DNA from: Sulfurimonas sp.
GTDB lineage: Bacteria; Campylobacterota; Campylobacteria; Campylobacterales; Sulfurimonadaceae
Reading direction: 5' to 3'
Assembly: GCA_021648285.1 (NCBI GenBank)
Contig: JAKITC010000004.1
Span: 1-64,000 of the forward strand
Length of the DNA: 64,000 nucleotides
Position numbers and translations under genes: made by a program. The notes below the pieces were generated by a model. That model was not told the origin of the DNA and searched no databases. It worked only from the letters and a program-made list of their open reading frames with translations. Positions within the stretch are counted from its first letter, which is position 1. Each line of letters opens with the position of its first letter. This document shows positions 9,701 to 17,480 of the stretch, in pieces.

Positions 9701-9735
9701 CTTTATAGGATGGCTTTTTATTTCTATATTAAAAT

Positions 9736-10998
9736 CTATATCAATCCAAGAAGTGCTACAAGTAAAACAGGTGGTGTTATAACAAGTCCAACTTTCATAT
9801 ATTCACCCCAAGTTATTTTCACACCTTTTTGAGCTAATACATGTAACCAAAGAAGTGTTGCGAGAGAACCAATAGGTGTCATTTTCGGTCCTAAGTTTGA
9901 GCCTAAAATATTAGCATATACTAATGCTTCATTTCCAACATAGCCAACTTGGTCAATAGCTATATCCATAATCATAATAGTTGGCATATTGTTCATAATA
10001 GAACTTATTATCGCAGATAAAAAACCTGTCCCGATAATAGCGATAGCATCTCCATATGTGTTTAGATGTATAATCCAAGAAGCAATCACATCAGTCAGTC
10101 CTGCATTTTTAAGACCATATACTACAACATAAAGCCCAACACTAAACCATACTACTTGCCAAGGGGCAGCTTTAATTGTCATTATTGGTTTTACTGCTTT
10201 GTAGTGGTTTGCAATAGCTAAAAATATAAGTGCTCCACCAAGAGCAAAAACAGAAACTGGTAAATTATAGAAATCTCCTACAAGGTAACCCGTCATCAAT
10301 AAGGCTAAGAAGAACCAAGAAAATTTAAACATTGTCTGATTTTTGATAACAGTAGAAGCTTCTGGAAGGTTGGATACATCAATTGTAAAAGGAATGTCTT
10401 TACGAAAGTAAATCCAAAGAACAACAATAGAAGCCAAGATTGCTAACAAGTTTGGTAAAAACATATTTTTAGCGTACTCAACAAAACCTATATCAAAATA
10501 TCCAGCTGTAACTATATTTGTAAGATTAGAGATTACAAGAGGACTTGAAGCACTATCTCCTATAAAACCTCCCGCTATTAAAAATGCGAAAATTGCTAAA
10601 GGTTTCATTTTAAGGTATTTCATTTTAGCAAGTAAAATAGGTGTTAAAATAAGTGCCGCTCCATCATTTGCAAAAAATGCGGCAACTACAGCTCCTAAAA
10701 GTAAAATGTAAACAAACATCTTGTGTCCATTCCCACCACTAAGTTTTGCCATCTTTATAGCTGCCCACTCAAAGAAACCTATTTCATCAAGAACCATGGA
10801 AAGAATAATGATTCCAATGAACGCAAGTGTAGCGTCCCAAACAATATCAATTACAGTAAATACATCTGTAAAACTAACAACACCAACTAATAAAGCTACT
10901 ATAGCACCTATAATTGCGGTTGTACCAATTTGAAGACCACGAGGTTGCCAAATTACAAATATCAAAGTTATTAAAAACACCATCATCGCTAAGACCAT
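9736..10998 (-). CDS. arsB: ArsB-type arsenite efflux permease
   Basis: A 420-residue polytopic membrane protein of the ArsB/NhaD ion transporter superfamily, expelling arsenite (and antimonite). It has about eleven hydrophobic segments; family-typical stretches include FFANDGAALILTPILLA, GDSASSPLVISNLTN and ANILGSNLGPKMTPIGSLATLLW. Length matches ArsB. It is transcribed divergently from arsR across a 93-base region holding an ArsR-like operator. No ArsA ATPase is present, so it would act as a secondary transporter. Confidence 0.93.
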   Translation of the reverse strand: MVLAMMVFLITLIFVIWQPRGLQIGTTAIIGAIVALLVGVVSFTDVFTVIDIVWDATLAFIGIIILSMVLDEIGFFEWAAIKMAKLSGGNGHKMFVYILLLGAVVAAFFANDGAALILTPILLAKMKYLKMKPLAIFAFLIAGGFIGDSASSPLVISNLTNIVTAGYFDIGFVEYAKNMFLPNLLAILASIVVLWIYFRKDIPFTIDVSNLPEASTVIKNQTMFKFSWFFLALLMTGYLVGDFYNLPVSVFALGGALIFLAIANHYKAVKPIMTIKAAPWQVVWFSVGLYVVVYGLKNAGLTDVIASWIIHLNTYGDAIAIIGTGFLSAIISSIMNNMPTIMIMDIAIDQVGYVGNEALVYANILGSNLGPKMTPIGSLATLLWLHVLAQKGVKITWGEYMKVGLVITPPVLLVALLGLI

Positions 10999-11061
10999 AT
11001 ACTACTCCTATTTTTTGTCATAATTGTTCATAGTGAAACTATAGCAGGAATAAATCATTAA

Positions 11062-11077
11062 ATCAACATATATTGAT
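11062..11077. promoter_or_regulatory. ArsR-like operator between arsB and arsR
   Basis: ATCAA-CATATA-TTGAT is an inverted repeat of the form ATCAA-N6-TTGAT, the shape expected for an ArsR/SmtB-family dimer. It lies 15 bases before the arsR ATG in the only intergenic space shared by arsB and arsR, so one repressor could control both directions. Confidence 0.65.
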
Positions 11078-11091
11078 ATTATAATTTAATT

Positions 11092-11448
11092 ATGATACAA
11101 TCTTTAAATCAGAAGGAGAATGATGTGGAAGTGTTTTTAAAAAGTGTCGCGGCACTCAATGATGAAACAAGAGTCTTAATACTACGATTTTTGGATGAGT
11201 ATGGCGAATGTTGTGTTTGTGATATGCAAAACTCACTCAATATGATTCAATCTCGACTCTCACGTCATCTTAAGATTTTAAAAGAAGCAGGGTTTATTAG
11301 AGTAGAGAGAAAAGGAACCTGGGCATATTACTCTATAAGAAGTCCATTAGACAAATTTAGAAGCGAATCTATAAAAGAGATTACATATCTTGAGATAGAG
11401 CTTCCTGAGTTAAAAAAAATATCTGAAACCAGAGAATGTAAAATATGA
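11092..11448 (+). CDS. arsR: ArsR-family metalloregulatory repressor
   Basis: A 118-residue winged-helix repressor of the ArsR/SmtB family. Residues 25-90 form the HTH: DETRVLILRFL, then ECCVCDM (Cys40, Cys41, Cys43) in the alpha-3 helix, the classical arsenite-binding motif, then SQSRLSRHLKIL-type recognition helix and the wing (VERKGTWAYYSI). Arsenite binding would release the operator just upstream and induce arsB and the arsC operon. It overlaps arsC1 by four bases. An alternative start at the next Met cannot be excluded, but ATG 11092 gives normal length. Confidence 0.92.
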   Translation: MIQSLNQKENDVEVFLKSVAALNDETRVLILRFLDEYGECCVCDMQNSLNMIQSRLSRHLKILKEAGFIRVERKGTWAYYSIRSPLDKFRSESIKEITYLEIELPELKKISETRECKI

Positions 11449-11918
11449 AAAAGAAAGTATTATTTATTTGTATTCACAATAGTGCAAGAAGTCAGATTGC
11501 TGAAGCTCTTTTAAAAAAATATGCAAATGATTTGTTTGAAGTCCAAAGTGCTGGGTTTGAGCCTTCTAGTATAAATCCTATTGCAATTGAGTTATTACAA
11601 AAAGAAGAAAATATTAATATCTCAAATAATAGTTCTGATGCAATTTTTGAACTATTTAAACAAGGTAGACATTTTAATTTAGTTATTACGGTTTGTGATG
11701 AGGGTAATGCACAAAGATGTCCTATATTTCCAGGTCTTAATTATAGAATACATTGGAGTTTTGAAGACCCAAGCTCAATTGAGGGAACGGATGAGCAAAA
11801 ATATGAAAAAGTTAAAGAGATTTACCTACTAATTAAAAAAGAGGTAATGAATTTTATATATCTTGCAAAAAATGAAAAATTGAAAGAAAACTTTCCATTC
11901 AATTGGAAAATAGAATAA
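11445..11918 (+). CDS. arsC: arsenate reductase, low-molecular-weight phosphatase type (first copy)
   Basis: Thioredoxin-coupled arsenate reductase of the LMW protein tyrosine phosphatase fold (157 residues). The P-loop CIHNSAR (Cys9-Arg15) forms the C-x5-R nucleophile site, and ITVCDEGNAQRCP supplies two further cysteines expected for the intramolecular disulfide cascade. FEDPSSIEG matches the general-acid Asp region. It overlaps arsR by ATGA and the next arsC follows at once. The C-terminal 20 residues (ENFPFNWKIE) are an unusual polar tail. Confidence 0.88.
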   Translation: MKKKVLFICIHNSARSQIAEALLKKYANDLFEVQSAGFEPSSINPIAIELLQKEENINISNNSSDAIFELFKQGRHFNLVITVCDEGNAQRCPIFPGLNYRIHWSFEDPSSIEGTDEQKYEKVKEIYLLIKKEVMNFIYLAKNEKLKENFPFNWKIE

Positions 11919-11920
11919 AT

Positions 11921-12325
11921 ATGAAAAAAAATGTATTAGTATTATGTACTGGAAATAGCTGTCGTTCGATTATGGGAGAAGCACTTATTAATGCTAAACT
12001 CGGGAGTTGTGTAGAAGCTCAAAGTTCAGGGGTCAAAGCAAGTGGAGCTGTAAATCCACACGCAGAGACTTTATTAAAAAAAAAGGGGTATTGGAGAAAT
12101 GAATATCACTCTAAGGTTATTGAAACTGTTTTAGATACGGCATTTGATTTAATCATCACAGTATGTGACCATGCAAAAGAGACTTGTCCAATGTTCCCAA
12201 AAGCTGTAAAAACAATTCATGTAAGCTTTGATGACCCAAGTGATAAAGCAGAAGAAGAGTATGAAATAACTCTTAATTTAATTGAAAAAGAGTTATTACC
12301 CATTGTAAAAGAGGAGCTTTGTTAA
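11921..12325 (+). CDS. arsC: arsenate reductase, low-molecular-weight phosphatase type (second copy)
   Basis: A second LMW-phosphatase arsenate reductase, 134 residues from ATG 11921. The P-loop is CTGNSCRS, and ITVCDHAKETCP holds the additional cysteines; VSFDDPSD carries the catalytic aspartate. The ORF track begins at 11903 inside the preceding gene, but ATG 11921 comes just after the arsC1 stop and places the beta1 strand and P-loop at the normal distance. The two arsC copies differ considerably, which suggests old divergence or separate acquisition, not recent duplication. The stop is adjacent to the permease start. Confidence 0.88.
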   Translation: MKKNVLVLCTGNSCRSIMGEALINAKLGSCVEAQSSGVKASGAVNPHAETLLKKKGYWRNEYHSKVIETVLDTAFDLIITVCDHAKETCPMFPKAVKTIHVSFDDPSDKAEEEYEITLNLIEKELLPIVKEELC

Positions 12326-13270
12326 ATGTGGTATGAACTTTCCAAAGAGTTTATTTATAATGTTATAGGACTACAAGGAAAGTTGGCAGATGCCTCACAC
12401 TTTTTTATCTATGACACTATAAAGATTTGGTTTTTATTAATCACTATCATATTTGCCATTTCATTTTTAAGGACTTGGGTAAATACAGAATATGTTCGTG
12501 CCCACCTACAAGGTAAGTCATCATTTTATGGACATATTGGAGCTTCTCTTTTTGGAATAATTACACCTTTTTGTTCATGCTCTGCAATACCTTTGTTCTT
12601 AGGATTTATTCAAGCACGAATTCCTATTGGAGTGACATTTAGTTATCTTATTTCTGCACCAATGAATAACGAAATTGCAATTGCTATGCTATTTGGTATC
12701 TTTGGTTGGAAAGTGACATCAATTTATATAGCTTTTGGTCTTACAGTTGCCATCTTTGGTGGCTGGTTGATAGGAAAGCTCAATATGGAAAAAGAAATTT
12801 TAATGGATGTCAAAGCGATTGAAGGAGAGCTTGAAGCTACCTTGGTGAAGTTGTCATTTCAAGAGAGAGCTAAAGAAGCTTGGAACTACACATTAGATAT
12901 TTTCAAAAAAATATATATCTATGTAATGATTGGAGTTGGAGTTGGAGCATGGATACATGGATATATCCCAACTGATTTTATAGCTTCTTATACTGGAGCA
13001 GGTAATCCATTTGCAGTTATTATAGCTGTTTTGATGGGAATACCTATGTATTCTAATGCGGCGGGTGTTATGCCACTTGTAGAAGTTTTAACAAGTAAAG
13101 GTATGTTACTTGGAACTGCTCTGAGTTTTATGATGGCAGTTACAGCACTGAGTCTACCAGAAGCACTGATCCTTAAAAAGATTATTTCACTTAAACTTAT
13201 TGGTATATTTTTTGCCATAGTGGGAAGTGGAATTATTGCTATTGGGTATCTATTTAACATTATTTTATAA
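12326..13270 (+). CDS. ArsP/DUF318-type permease
   Basis: A 314-residue membrane protein of the ArsP/YraQ (DUF318) permease family with about eight hydrophobic segments. The conserved PFCSCSAIPLFLGF motif and the second-half MGIPMYSNAAGVMPL motif are both visible. Members with this cysteine pair export trivalent organoarsenicals such as methylarsenite or are found in ars operons with unknown substrate. It starts right after arsC2 and is followed by a small thioredoxin-like gene, a frequent pairing. A second, distinct permease of the broader family is at 62523-63560. Confidence 0.85.
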   Translation: MWYELSKEFIYNVIGLQGKLADASHFFIYDTIKIWFLLITIIFAISFLRTWVNTEYVRAHLQGKSSFYGHIGASLFGIITPFCSCSAIPLFLGFIQARIPIGVTFSYLISAPMNNEIAIAMLFGIFGWKVTSIYIAFGLTVAIFGGWLIGKLNMEKEILMDVKAIEGELEATLVKLSFQERAKEAWNYTLDIFKKIYIYVMIGVGVGAWIHGYIPTDFIASYTGAGNPFAVIIAVLMGIPMYSNAAGVMPLVEVLTSKGMLLGTALSFMMAVTALSLPEALILKKIISLKLIGIFFAIVGSGIIAIGYLFNIIL

Positions 13271-13280
13271 AGGATGAAAA

Positions 13281-13514
13281 TTGAAAATTGAAGTTTTAGG
13301 AACAGGCTGTTCAAAGTGTATTCAATTAGAAGCAGTTGTAAAGCAAGCCGTTGCAAAAAGTGGCAAGTTCGCTCAAATCCAAAAAGTTGATGATATTATG
13401 AAAATCATGGAATATCAAGTGGTTAGTACACCTGGTCTTGTAATTGACGGTAAAGTTGTAAGTACTGGAAAAGTTCTAAGTGTAGATGAAGTTCTTGCAC
13501 TTATAAATGGGTAA
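13281..13514 (+). CDS. small thioredoxin-fold protein (redox-active disulfide protein 2 family)
   Basis: A 77-residue thioredoxin-like protein with the active-site motif GTGCSKC and the cis-Pro segment VVSTPGLVIDGKVVSTG. Proteins of this type sit beside ArsP/YraQ permeases and probably shuttle thiols or metal(loid)s to them. The start is TTG 13281, preceded by AAGGA at a good distance; the ATG at 13274 opens only five codons in another frame. It is the last gene of the ars operon; its 3' end abuts an IS256 remnant on the other strand. Confidence 0.85.
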   Translation: MKIEVLGTGCSKCIQLEAVVKQAVAKSGKFAQIQKVDDIMKIMEYQVVSTPGLVIDGKVVSTGKVLSVDEVLALING

Positions 13515-13724
13515 TCTTGCAAGAAACTGTTTCACTTTTAGCATTTTTTGGTGCAGCTTCTGTAAGTTGTTTTATGAGAGAGCCTAATGCTCCATCTTTT
13601 CCACCGATACTTTTACCAGCTTTTATATCTTTAGCAAATTGCTCTGCATCTATTTCTATCTTCCTGTGTCATTCCTTGAGTAAATATAATTTTACCCGAT
13701 TGACACAGATTTATGAACGGTCCC
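13515..13724 (-). pseudogene. IS256-family element remnant (terminal repeat plus transposase N-terminus)
   Basis: On the minus strand, GGGACCGTTCATAAATCTGTGTCA (ending near 13701) resembles an IS256-family terminal repeat; it is followed by ATG at 13672 and a broken ORF reading IEIDAEQFAKDIKAGKSIGG then ALGSLIKQLTEAA, the typical Mutator/IS256 transposase N-terminus. A one-base frameshift follows codon 4, and the sequence is cut off at the end of the thioredoxin gene. The plus-strand ORF 13517-13837 in the track is an artefact over this remnant. Confidence 0.7.
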
Positions 13725-13732
13725 GATTTTTT

Positions 13733-13764
13733 CTGAAGTTATTAAAATCTTATAATAACTTCAG
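13733..13764. repeat. perfect 12-bp inverted repeat at the kinase 3' end
   Basis: CTGAAGTTATTA and TAATAACTTCAG flank an 8-base loop that includes part of the kinase stop region. There is no U-tract in the minus (kinase) direction, so it is a weak terminator candidate; it lies 10-30 bases from the IS256 end. Confidence 0.6.
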
Positions 13765-14881
13765 TCCCCTCTTTCTCTTTGGAGTTTATCTCTATTTTAA
13801 ATTCATACTCTTTGACAATGCCGTCTACTACATTTAGTCCAACTCCAAAACCGCCTGCGTAAGTGTTTGCTCTAGTAAATCTTTTAAAAATAATGCTAAG
13901 TTTATCTTTGGCTATGCCTATGCCCTCATCTTTGATGCAAAAAAAGTTTTGTGTTGTTTGTATATTTATCTTAGAGTTTGGCAGAGAATATTTTATAGCA
14001 TTGCTAAGTAGGTTATTTACAAGCATTTTTGCTTTTGTTGGTGCAATATTTAATATACATGTAGCTCGTTCAAATTCTACATTTATGTTTTTTCTCTCTA
14101 GCAGCTCATTAAAGTACTCAATACTCTCTTTTACGGTTTTGCTAAAGTTCAACTCCTCTGTAGCTTCACATTTGGCATCAAAGCTCAAAAAACTCAAAGA
14201 TGAGTAAATATCATATAGTTGTTTCGTACTGATAGAGATGTTTTGAATTATTTTTTCATCATACACTTTTTTGTTTCTGGCTCTTGAAGTACTCATCATA
14301 AGAGCTGTAATTGGAGTATTTAGCTCATGAGTTGTGTCTTTTACAAAGTCTTCTATCTCTTGCATTTTATCTTTAATAGGACGTAAAAATATATATGATA
14401 ATATGACAGCGATTATCATAATAACAATACCAACAAAAATTGAAGTTACAATAACACCATTTTTTAGTTTCATAACATTTTGTGTACACTCACTACTCTG
14501 TACAACTACATTATCAACACCAAGGTGTCCAATAGTCGCTTGTGAAACAAGAGTGAATGTTTTTTCATTCATATAGTAATCTTTTGAGAAGTTTACTTCT
14601 TCCATAATAGAACCATATTTTATATTGTGTTGTTTGTCATATAGTGCAACTGTGCTATTAGGAAACTTAGCTAGTACAAACTTAGTGCTCATCATATGTG
14701 CTCTTATGACATCAGCACTTACTTTATCTGCAATATGATTCATCTTATAGTAATTGTTTTGCATCTCTATTGCTTTTTGTGATGAGTAAAACCAGTAACT
14801 GGCAAAAAACAGGAATATAAACGAAGAAAGTAGATATAGAGTTAAAAAAGAGTAAAATGATTTTTTGGTTATATTATTCAT
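13742..14881 (-). CDS. sensor histidine kinase (two-component system 1)
   Basis: A 379-residue membrane kinase. An N-terminal transmembrane helix (about 10-32) and a second at about 143-168 flank a roughly 110-residue periplasmic sensor domain containing one cysteine (SSECTQN). The DHp box is KDTTHELNTPITALM, followed by N box NNLLSNAIKYS, G1 DEGIGIAKD and G2 AGGFGVGLNVV. There is little or no HAMP sequence. It overlaps the regulator gene by eight bases. Its layout closely matches the kinase at 50022-51206. A metal or redox signal is inferred from context only. Confidence 0.9.
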   Translation of the reverse strand: MNNITKKSFYSFLTLYLLSSFIFLFFASYWFYSSQKAIEMQNNYYKMNHIADKVSADVIRAHMMSTKFVLAKFPNSTVALYDKQHNIKYGSIMEEVNFSKDYYMNEKTFTLVSQATIGHLGVDNVVVQSSECTQNVMKLKNGVIVTSIFVGIVIMIIAVILSYIFLRPIKDKMQEIEDFVKDTTHELNTPITALMMSTSRARNKKVYDEKIIQNISISTKQLYDIYSSLSFLSFDAKCEATEELNFSKTVKESIEYFNELLERKNINVEFERATCILNIAPTKAKMLVNNLLSNAIKYSLPNSKINIQTTQNFFCIKDEGIGIAKDKLSIIFKRFTRANTYAGGFGVGLNVVDGIVKEYEFKIEINSKEKEGTEVIIRF

Positions 14882-15527
14882 ACCTGTAACCGATCCCTCT
14901 TATGGTTTGAATCTTGTCCTTGCCGATTATATCTCTAAGTGTTCTTATGTGAGAGCGAACAGTGGCATCACTAGGCATATTGTCAAAATCCCAAATGTTT
15001 TGTGTTAGTTCCTCGTTAGTTATAACTCTTTTATTGTTATTAATAAAATAAGTCAGTATATCACTATCTTTTTGGCTTAAAACATACTCTTTTGATTTTT
15101 TTGTTATTGTTTTTGTTTGTATTGAAAATAAAATATCTTTGGTTATGGATATTTTATTTTCATTATCGATGTTAAAAAGTTTTTTAGTATTTTGAATACG
15201 AACATCCAACTCTTCAAGTTCAAATGGCTTTTTTATATAGTCATGAGCACCAAGCTCAAATGCTTTTTTGAGGTATGATGTATCAGTGTAAGCAGTAATT
15301 ATAATAGTTGGTGTAGTGTTATTAAATTCTCGGAGTTCTTCTAGGAGCTCAAGACCATTTTTCCCAGTCACATTAATATCAAAGATAAAGAGATCATACC
15401 TGTCAGAGTCTAATTTTTTATATACTTCTTCAGAGTTAAAGGCATAATCAACACTCCAAGATTCTCGTAGGTAATCCAGTAAAATATCTGATAGAACAGC
15501 ATCATCTTCCATCAAAAGTATTTTCAT
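14874..15527 (-). CDS. OmpR/PhoB-type response regulator (two-component system 1)
   Basis: Receiver domain (phospho-acceptor Asp50 in YDLFIFDINV, acidic pocket MEDD, conserved Lys in IKKPFELEEL) followed by a winged-helix DNA-binding domain (recognition region SDATVRSHIRTLRDIIG, ending IRGIGYRYE). I take ATG 15527 (MKILLMEDD) as the start, because the track's 15542 start adds five codons inside the preceding gene. It is encoded just downstream of a GNAT gene and cotranscribed with the kinase. It is one of two candidates to read the 11-bp direct-repeat promoters described below. Confidence 0.93.
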   Translation of the reverse strand: MKILLMEDDAVLSDILLDYLRESWSVDYAFNSEEVYKKLDSDRYDLFIFDINVTGKNGLELLEELREFNNTTPTIIITAYTDTSYLKKAFELGAHDYIKKPFELEELDVRIQNTKKLFNIDNENKISITKDILFSIQTKTITKKSKEYVLSQKDSDILTYFINNNKRVITNEELTQNIWDFDNMPSDATVRSHIRTLRDIIGKDKIQTIRGIGYRYE

Positions 15528-15529
15528 GA

Positions 15530-16081
15530 CTAATCCATCCATCTTCGAGGGTCATAACCATCACTTGGACGCACTACCGCTTCGTTGTTAATAGATTTGA
15601 TCATAGTAATAACCTCAGCACCATCAACCGGACTTCTGCCACTTGAATTCTCAACTTGAGAGAATGCAAATTTTTCAAAATAGTTAATAGTTTTTTTATT
15701 GTTTAAAACACTTATGCTTATCTGCTCATAAAGTGCTCCAGCCTCTAAGAAGAGTTGTTCAAGCATCGCAGAGCCGATTCCCTGCCCTCTAAGCTCAGGC
15801 TTAACTGCTATGTTTAGAATGGGAGTCTTCTCATCTACAAAAGCATTAGCATTATCACTTTGTTTTAACTCTCTTAGCCAGACAGCACCTGCTATTTTAT
15901 TTCCGACCAAGGCATACAAGCCAAGGTCTTTAGTTGTAAGTCCATAAAACTTAGAGTATATATCAAGCTGGGTAAAATCATCAATAGTCTTACCTACTTC
16001 ATCAAGCCTTGCACTGAAGTAAAGCATGTCTTTTATGATGTTTTGTTCTGATGATCTGAGAAAGTAGAGTGCTAGTGTCAT
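15530..16081 (-). CDS. GNAT-family N-acetyltransferase
   Basis: A 183-residue acetyltransferase. The acetyl-CoA binding motif A is ILNIAVKPELRGQGIGSAMLEQL (R/Q-x-x-G-x-G), preceded by GAVWLREL and followed by ISVLNNKKTINYFEKFAFSQ, which corresponds to motif B. The substrate is not evident. It is preceded by a small coiled-coil ORF two bases upstream and followed closely by the response regulator, so these four genes probably form one minus-strand unit. Confidence 0.82.
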   Translation of the reverse strand: MTLALYFLRSSEQNIIKDMLYFSARLDEVGKTIDDFTQLDIYSKFYGLTTKDLGLYALVGNKIAGAVWLRELKQSDNANAFVDEKTPILNIAVKPELRGQGIGSAMLEQLFLEAGALYEQISISVLNNKKTINYFEKFAFSQVENSSGRSPVDGAEVITMIKSINNEAVVRPSDGYDPRRWMD

Positions 16082-16083
16082 AT

Positions 16084-16284
16084 CTACTCACTCAATGTAG
16101 TAATATCTACACCGCGCTCTTTAAGTTTGTTGCCTATTTCCATTATCTTATCTTTATATTTTTCAGTCTGCATAAATCCCTCATATGCATCTATCTGTTT
16201 CTCAGCTGCTTGAACCGCGATATTTTCTATTTTATTTAGAGTTTCTTGTAGTTGTTCTTCTAAATCTTCTACTGTTTCGTCCAA
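16084..16284 (-). CDS. small helical hypothetical protein
   Basis: A 66-residue, acidic, Glu/Lys-rich protein predicted to be mainly helical (DLEEQLQETLNKIENIAVQAAEKQIDAYEG). It has no signal peptide, cysteines or membrane segment. The ATG is preceded by an AAAGGAT ribosome binding site. It is the first gene of the minus-strand unit ending in two-component system 1. I do not recognise it. Confidence 0.6.
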   Translation of the reverse strand: MDETVEDLEEQLQETLNKIENIAVQAAEKQIDAYEGFMQTEKYKDKIMEIGNKLKERGVDITTLSE

Positions 16285-16340
16285 AAATTATCCTTTATAG
16301 GTTTGAATCAAATAGGTTTATGAAATTATACTTAAACATT

Positions 16341-16372
16341 TACACAAATACTACACACTAATAATGTATAAT
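16341..16372 (+). promoter_or_regulatory. direct-repeat promoter for the GKCG peptide gene
   Basis: TACACA at 16341 and TACACA at 16352 are 11 bp apart; TATAAT at 16367 is 15 bp after the second hexamer. The repeats occupy the -35 region, as expected for a tandem OmpR-type activator site. The start codon follows 29 bases later. Confidence 0.75.
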
Positions 16373-16401
16373 TCTGATATTAAAATCAAAAGGAATAATA
16401 A

Positions 16402-16695
16402 ATGAAAGCAATTAAGTTCTCAACACTGCTACTGAGTGTAGCTCTTTTACTAGGCGTAGGAATTACAACTGTAAGTGCAGATGCAAAAACAGTAAAAAGT
16501 GAAAAGCTTACTTTAAACATGGACGGCAAAGTTTATGACAGTCAAAAAAATTGTAAATGTGAAAAGTGTGAATGTGGTATGAAAAAAGGTCCAAAAGCAG
16601 CTATGAAATGTGGTGATGGAAAATGTGGTGATGCTAAAAAAACCTCGCCTAAAAAAATGATGAAATGTGGTGCTGGAAAGTGCGGTAGTAACTAA
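16402..16695 (+). CDS. secreted Cys-rich peptide with GKCG motifs
   Basis: A 97-residue protein with a clear Sec signal peptide (KFSTLLLSVALLLGVGITTVSA, cleavage near residue 26). The mature part holds a CKCEKCEC cluster and two MKCGxGKCG motifs at about 69-76 and 88-95, with Lys-rich spacers. Cys-Gly repeats of this kind after a signal peptide are characteristic of HvfA/bufferin-like precursors whose cysteines are modified by DUF692 (MNIO) enzymes to bind copper; the next gene encodes a DoxX protein, as in such operons. No DUF692 or DUF2063 gene is in this window, so modification is unproven. It could also be an unmodified metal-buffering peptide. A paralog is at 52098-52367. Confidence 0.8.
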   Translation: MKAIKFSTLLLSVALLLGVGITTVSADAKTVKSEKLTLNMDGKVYDSQKNCKCEKCECGMKKGPKAAMKCGDGKCGDAKKTSPKKMMKCGAGKCGSN

Positions 16696-16708
16696 CTGTC
16701 TTTATCGT

Positions 16709-16733
16709 TGAAGCTTTTTAGGAGCTTTGACTT
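16709..16733 (+). terminator. weak stem-loop between the GKCG gene and doxX
   Basis: AAGCT and AGCTT pair around TTTTAGG, followed by TGACTTTTT. It may partly terminate the peptide transcript before the separate doxX promoter. Confidence 0.4.
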
Positions 16734-16760
16734 TTTACTTCCCGCTTTTAATATCAAAAC

Positions 16761-16792
16761 TACACAAACATTGCACACAACAGAGATATAAT
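16761..16792 (+). promoter_or_regulatory. direct-repeat promoter for doxX
   Basis: TACACA at 16761, TGCACA at 16772 (11 bp), TATAAT at 16787 (15 bp after the second). Same layout as the site at 16341. Confidence 0.75.
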
Positions 16793-16815
16793 TTTATACA
16801 TATGAGGAGTCTATT

Positions 16816-17256
16816 ATGAAACTCAAAGAATTTTATATGGATTTTACACATGTTACAGATTTTTTTAAGCCACTCTCATTACTGTTTGCAAGACTAATAG
16901 TAGCCTATGGTTTTTATACACCGGCTATGAATAAATGGAGTGATATAGAAGGTATAGCTGAGTGGTTTGGAAGCATAGGTATACCATTTCCTTTGCTAAA
17001 CGCATATATGGCTGCAAGCACAGAAATATTGGGAGTGGTTTTACTTACTTTTGGTCTTTTTACAAGAGCCATATCTCTGCCACTAATAGTTGTTATGATT
17101 GTGGCAATCGTAACCGTACATCTTCCAAATGGATTTTCTGCCGGAGACAATGGATTTGAGATCCCACTTTACTACATGTTGTTCTTATTTATCTTTGTTT
17201 CTAACGGAGCAGGTAAATTTAGTTTAGACAGATTGCTGTTTGGCGATAAGAACTAA
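16816..17256 (+). CDS. DoxX-family membrane protein
   Basis: A 146-residue DoxX-like protein with four hydrophobic helices (about 25-40, 62-85, 90-105, 115-135). The typical N-terminal LLFARLIVAYGFYTPAMNKW and the middle NAYMAASTEILGVVLLTFGLFTR are visible. DoxX proteins are associated with thiosulfate:quinone redox chemistry and also accompany DUF692-modified copper peptides (HvfD). Its own direct-repeat promoter lies 24 bases upstream. It heads a unit leading to the GMC oxidoreductase, which suggests that electrons could pass from the periplasm to the membrane here; that is inference. Confidence 0.85.
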   Translation: MKLKEFYMDFTHVTDFFKPLSLLFARLIVAYGFYTPAMNKWSDIEGIAEWFGSIGIPFPLLNAYMAASTEILGVVLLTFGLFTRAISLPLIVVMIVAIVTVHLPNGFSAGDNGFEIPLYYMLFLFIFVSNGAGKFSLDRLLFGDKN

Positions 17257-17275
17257 TATAAAAAAAGGAGAAATT

Positions 17276-17467
17276 ATGTGTATTCCACATGGAGCGACAA
17301 TGCCTACAAGCAATGGTTATGCGAAAGAAAAAAAACCAAAAAAACATATTGAAAAAGTTTCACAAGATCAATTTGAAAAAGGTGATCCAGATTTTGTAGA
17401 TGAGAGAAAAACTGAAGATGAATCTAAAAATAAAAAACAGTCTTTTTTTGAATCTTTGTTTAGCTAA
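17276..17467 (+). CDS. small hydrophilic hypothetical protein
   Basis: A 63-residue, Lys/Glu-rich, probably cytoplasmic protein, starting MCIPHGATMPTSNGY and ending FFESLFS. The ORF track start at 17240 is a TTG inside doxX; ATG 17276 has an AAAAAAGGAG ribosome binding site 5 bases upstream and is the likely start. I do not recognise it. Its position between doxX and the GMC pair suggests a role in the same process. Confidence 0.65.
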   Translation: MCIPHGATMPTSNGYAKEKKPKKHIEKVSQDQFEKGDPDFVDERKTEDESKNKKQSFFESLFS

Positions 17468-17480
17468 TGTATAATTATTT

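Noticed and set aside
9246-9735. tRNA or riboswitch in the tpx-arsB gap
   Set aside because: The hairpins present are terminator-like; no cloverleaf or known riboswitch core was seen, and the rest fits an IS remnant.
12988-13356. 122-aa minus-strand ORF
   Set aside because: Antisense to the ArsP-like permease and the thioredoxin-like gene; no support.
13517-13837. 106-aa plus-strand ORF
   Set aside because: It runs antisense to the IS256 remnant and the kinase 3' end and starts at a TTG without support.
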